This document shows positions 32,634 through 33,458 of a stretch of DNA of 33,458 bases, in pieces. Under the pieces are notes generated by a model, which saw only the letters and a list, made by a program, of their open reading frames with translations, searched no databases and was not told the origin of the DNA. This DNA is from Kiritimatiellia bacterium (GTDB taxonomy: Bacteria > Verrucomicrobiota > Kiritimatiellia > RFP12 > JAAYLN01). The DNA is taken from contig JAGCUY010000115.1 of the NCBI GenBank assembly GCA_017962605.1, positions 1-33,458 of the forward strand. Reading direction: 5' to 3'. The first letter of the stretch is position 1; each line of letters begins with the position of its first letter. Made by a program: the position numbers and the translations under genes.

Positions 32634-33047
32634 CTAGTTGTCGCCAATGGTGGCGAAGGAGATGTTCCAGATGTCGGCGGTGCGGCAGACATCGACGATG
32701 CCGATCAGCTGCTCGGTGCGGGAGTCCTTGTCGGCGCGGATGATCACCGGCTGGCCTGGGAAGAGCTGCGCGAGGCGCGAGAGCCTGTCGCGGAGTTCGT
32801 CTGGCGTGTATTTGCGCTGGTTGATGGTAATCGTGCCGTCGCGCGAGAGGTTGACGATCACTTCGCCGGGGAGGCGGTCTGGCATCTGCGAGGACTGCGC
32901 CGATGGCAGCACGACATCGACTTCCATCTCCCACTGCGAGAAGACCGACGTGGTGACGAAGAAGCAGAGCAGCAGGAAGACGACGTCGATCATCGCCGTG
33001 AACTGGAATTCGGGCAGCGCCTGGCCGTTGCGGGCGAGGAGGCTCAT
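32634..33047 (-). CDS. exbD: ExbD/TolR-family biopolymer transport protein
   Basis: A 137-residue protein with a short cytoplasmic start, one membrane segment (~14-38) carrying the conserved Asp21 (TAMIDVVFLLLCFF) needed for proton use, and a periplasmic domain (VIVNLSRDGTITIN, later VIIRADKDSR). With ExbB it forms a proton-driven motor in the inner membrane that energises TonB-type import or Tol-like envelope functions. The start overlaps the exbB stop as ATGA. Confidence 0.92.
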   Translation of the reverse strand: MSLLARNGQALPEFQFTAMIDVVFLLLCFFVTTSVFSQWEMEVDVVLPSAQSSQMPDRLPGEVIVNLSRDGTITINQRKYTPDELRDRLSRLAQLFPGQPVIIRADKDSRTEQLIGIVDVCRTADIWNISFATIGDN

Positions 33048-33458
33048 TTGCTGGCTCCCTTTCTGGCCGCGATGGCGGTGACGATCTCGGCGGAGGCGGC
33101 CTCGAGGCGCCCTGCAAGGGCGACGACGCGCCGCCGGAATATCGCGTAGGCGAACATGCAGGGGATGGCCACCAGGAGGCCGGCGATGGTCGTGACGATG
33201 GCCTTGGAGACGCCCTGCGCCAGAATCACGGGCTTAGCGGCGAGGAGGACATCCTGCGCAATCGAGCCGAATGCCTGGAGCATGCCGAGCGTGGTGCCGA
33301 GGAGGCCGACCATCGGCGCGATGGCGGCGAGGTCAAGCAGCAGCTGTGCCTGCGACTGCATGGACTCGGCGTGGCGCGAGCCTTCGGCGCGGACGAGGTC
33401 GCGGAGCAGTTCGCCGTCCTGCCCGCCGCCTGTGGCGCGGATGCAGCCGAGGGCGGTC
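33044..33458 (-). CDS. exbB: ExbB/TolQ/MotA-family proton channel protein (N-terminus outside window)
   Basis: The frame is open to the window edge, so the gene is partial; ATG at 33359-33361 is internal. The visible 137 residues include the family hallmark APMVGLLGTTLGMLQAF and a second membrane helix VTTIAGLLVAIPCMFAYAIF, followed by a short cytoplasmic helix ending in RKGASK. It pairs with ExbD, which follows with a four-base overlap. Confidence 0.92.
   Translation of the reverse strand, partial: TALGCIRATGGGQDGELLRDLVRAEGSRHAESMQSQAQLLLDLAAIAPMVGLLGTTLGMLQAFGSIAQDVLLAAKPVILAQGVSKAIVTTIAGLLVAIPCMFAYAIFRRRVVALAGRLEAASAEIVTAIAARKGASK

Noticed and set aside
1..33458. Genome-wide recoding of TAG as a sense codon
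   Set aside because: gatC, gatA, nagB, the sugar kinase, exbD, GH16 and other genes end at TAG exactly where their families end.
1..33458. tRNA or rRNA genes
   Set aside because: No cloverleaf or rRNA-like stretch was noticed in any intergenic region, although this was by eye only.

Overview
The window is about 33.5 kb of GC-rich bacterial DNA. I infer a member of the PVC group, most likely Kiritimatiellota or a related Verrucomicrobiota lineage. The clues are many uncharacterised glycoside hydrolases packed on one strand, a large secreted protein with a concanavalin-like N-terminus and NGDFE/NGSFE modules, a repeat-rich Pro-Ala-Val exported protein and an ExbB/ExbD pair. No 16S gene or other phylogenetic marker is present, so this placement is tentative.

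Positions 1-24144 form a carbohydrate-degradation locus, all on the + strand. In order: a beta-helix/SGNH fusion (5' end outside the window), a GH99-like protein, a 1167-residue secreted multidomain protein, an M14 carboxypeptidase-like enzyme, a GH16 enzyme, a GH28-like beta-helix protein, an exported beta-helix protein paralogous to the first gene, a GH95-like enzyme, a GH42-like barrel protein, a GH101/GH129-like (DUF5696-like) protein, a GH36 alpha-galactosidase copy split by an amber codon, an MFS transporter and an intact second GH36 copy. Many junctions are ATGA or TAATG overlaps, so most of the block to 19253 is probably one operon. An intrinsic terminator sits at the end of the first GH36 copy, and the second copy has its own promoter with an inverted repeat. 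Only two of the proteins have a recognisable signal peptide, so much of the degradation may occur inside the cell after MFS import. The two paralogous beta-helix proteins carry a DD pair and an upstream Asp laid out as in GH110 alpha-1,3-galactosidases. With GH36, GH95, GH16, a GH101/129-like protein, a peptidase and an esterase-like domain, the set would suit an alpha-Gal/Fuc-decorated O-glycan, glycoprotein or galactan. The substrate is inference.

The locus shows recent rearrangement. A 96-bp direct repeat at the GH16 stop / next-gene start junction flanks a three-gene module. GH36 is duplicated around the transporter. In-frame TAG codons interrupt two otherwise intact genes.

Positions 24184-29842 hold a secreted Pro-Ala-Val-rich protein, gatC and gatA, a Sel1-like hypothetical protein, a PfkB-family (2-keto-3-deoxygluconate-type) kinase and nagB. 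The last two would feed uronate- and amino-sugar-derived products into central metabolism.

Positions 29843-31773 hold an AAA ATPase with a C-terminal PD-(D/E)XK-like domain. It is preceded by a perfect 15-bp inverted repeat, flanked by imperfect direct repeats and accompanied by a degenerate reading frame, which suggests an inserted cassette. Positions 31770-33458 on the - strand hold ExbB (partial), ExbD and purine nucleoside phosphorylase.
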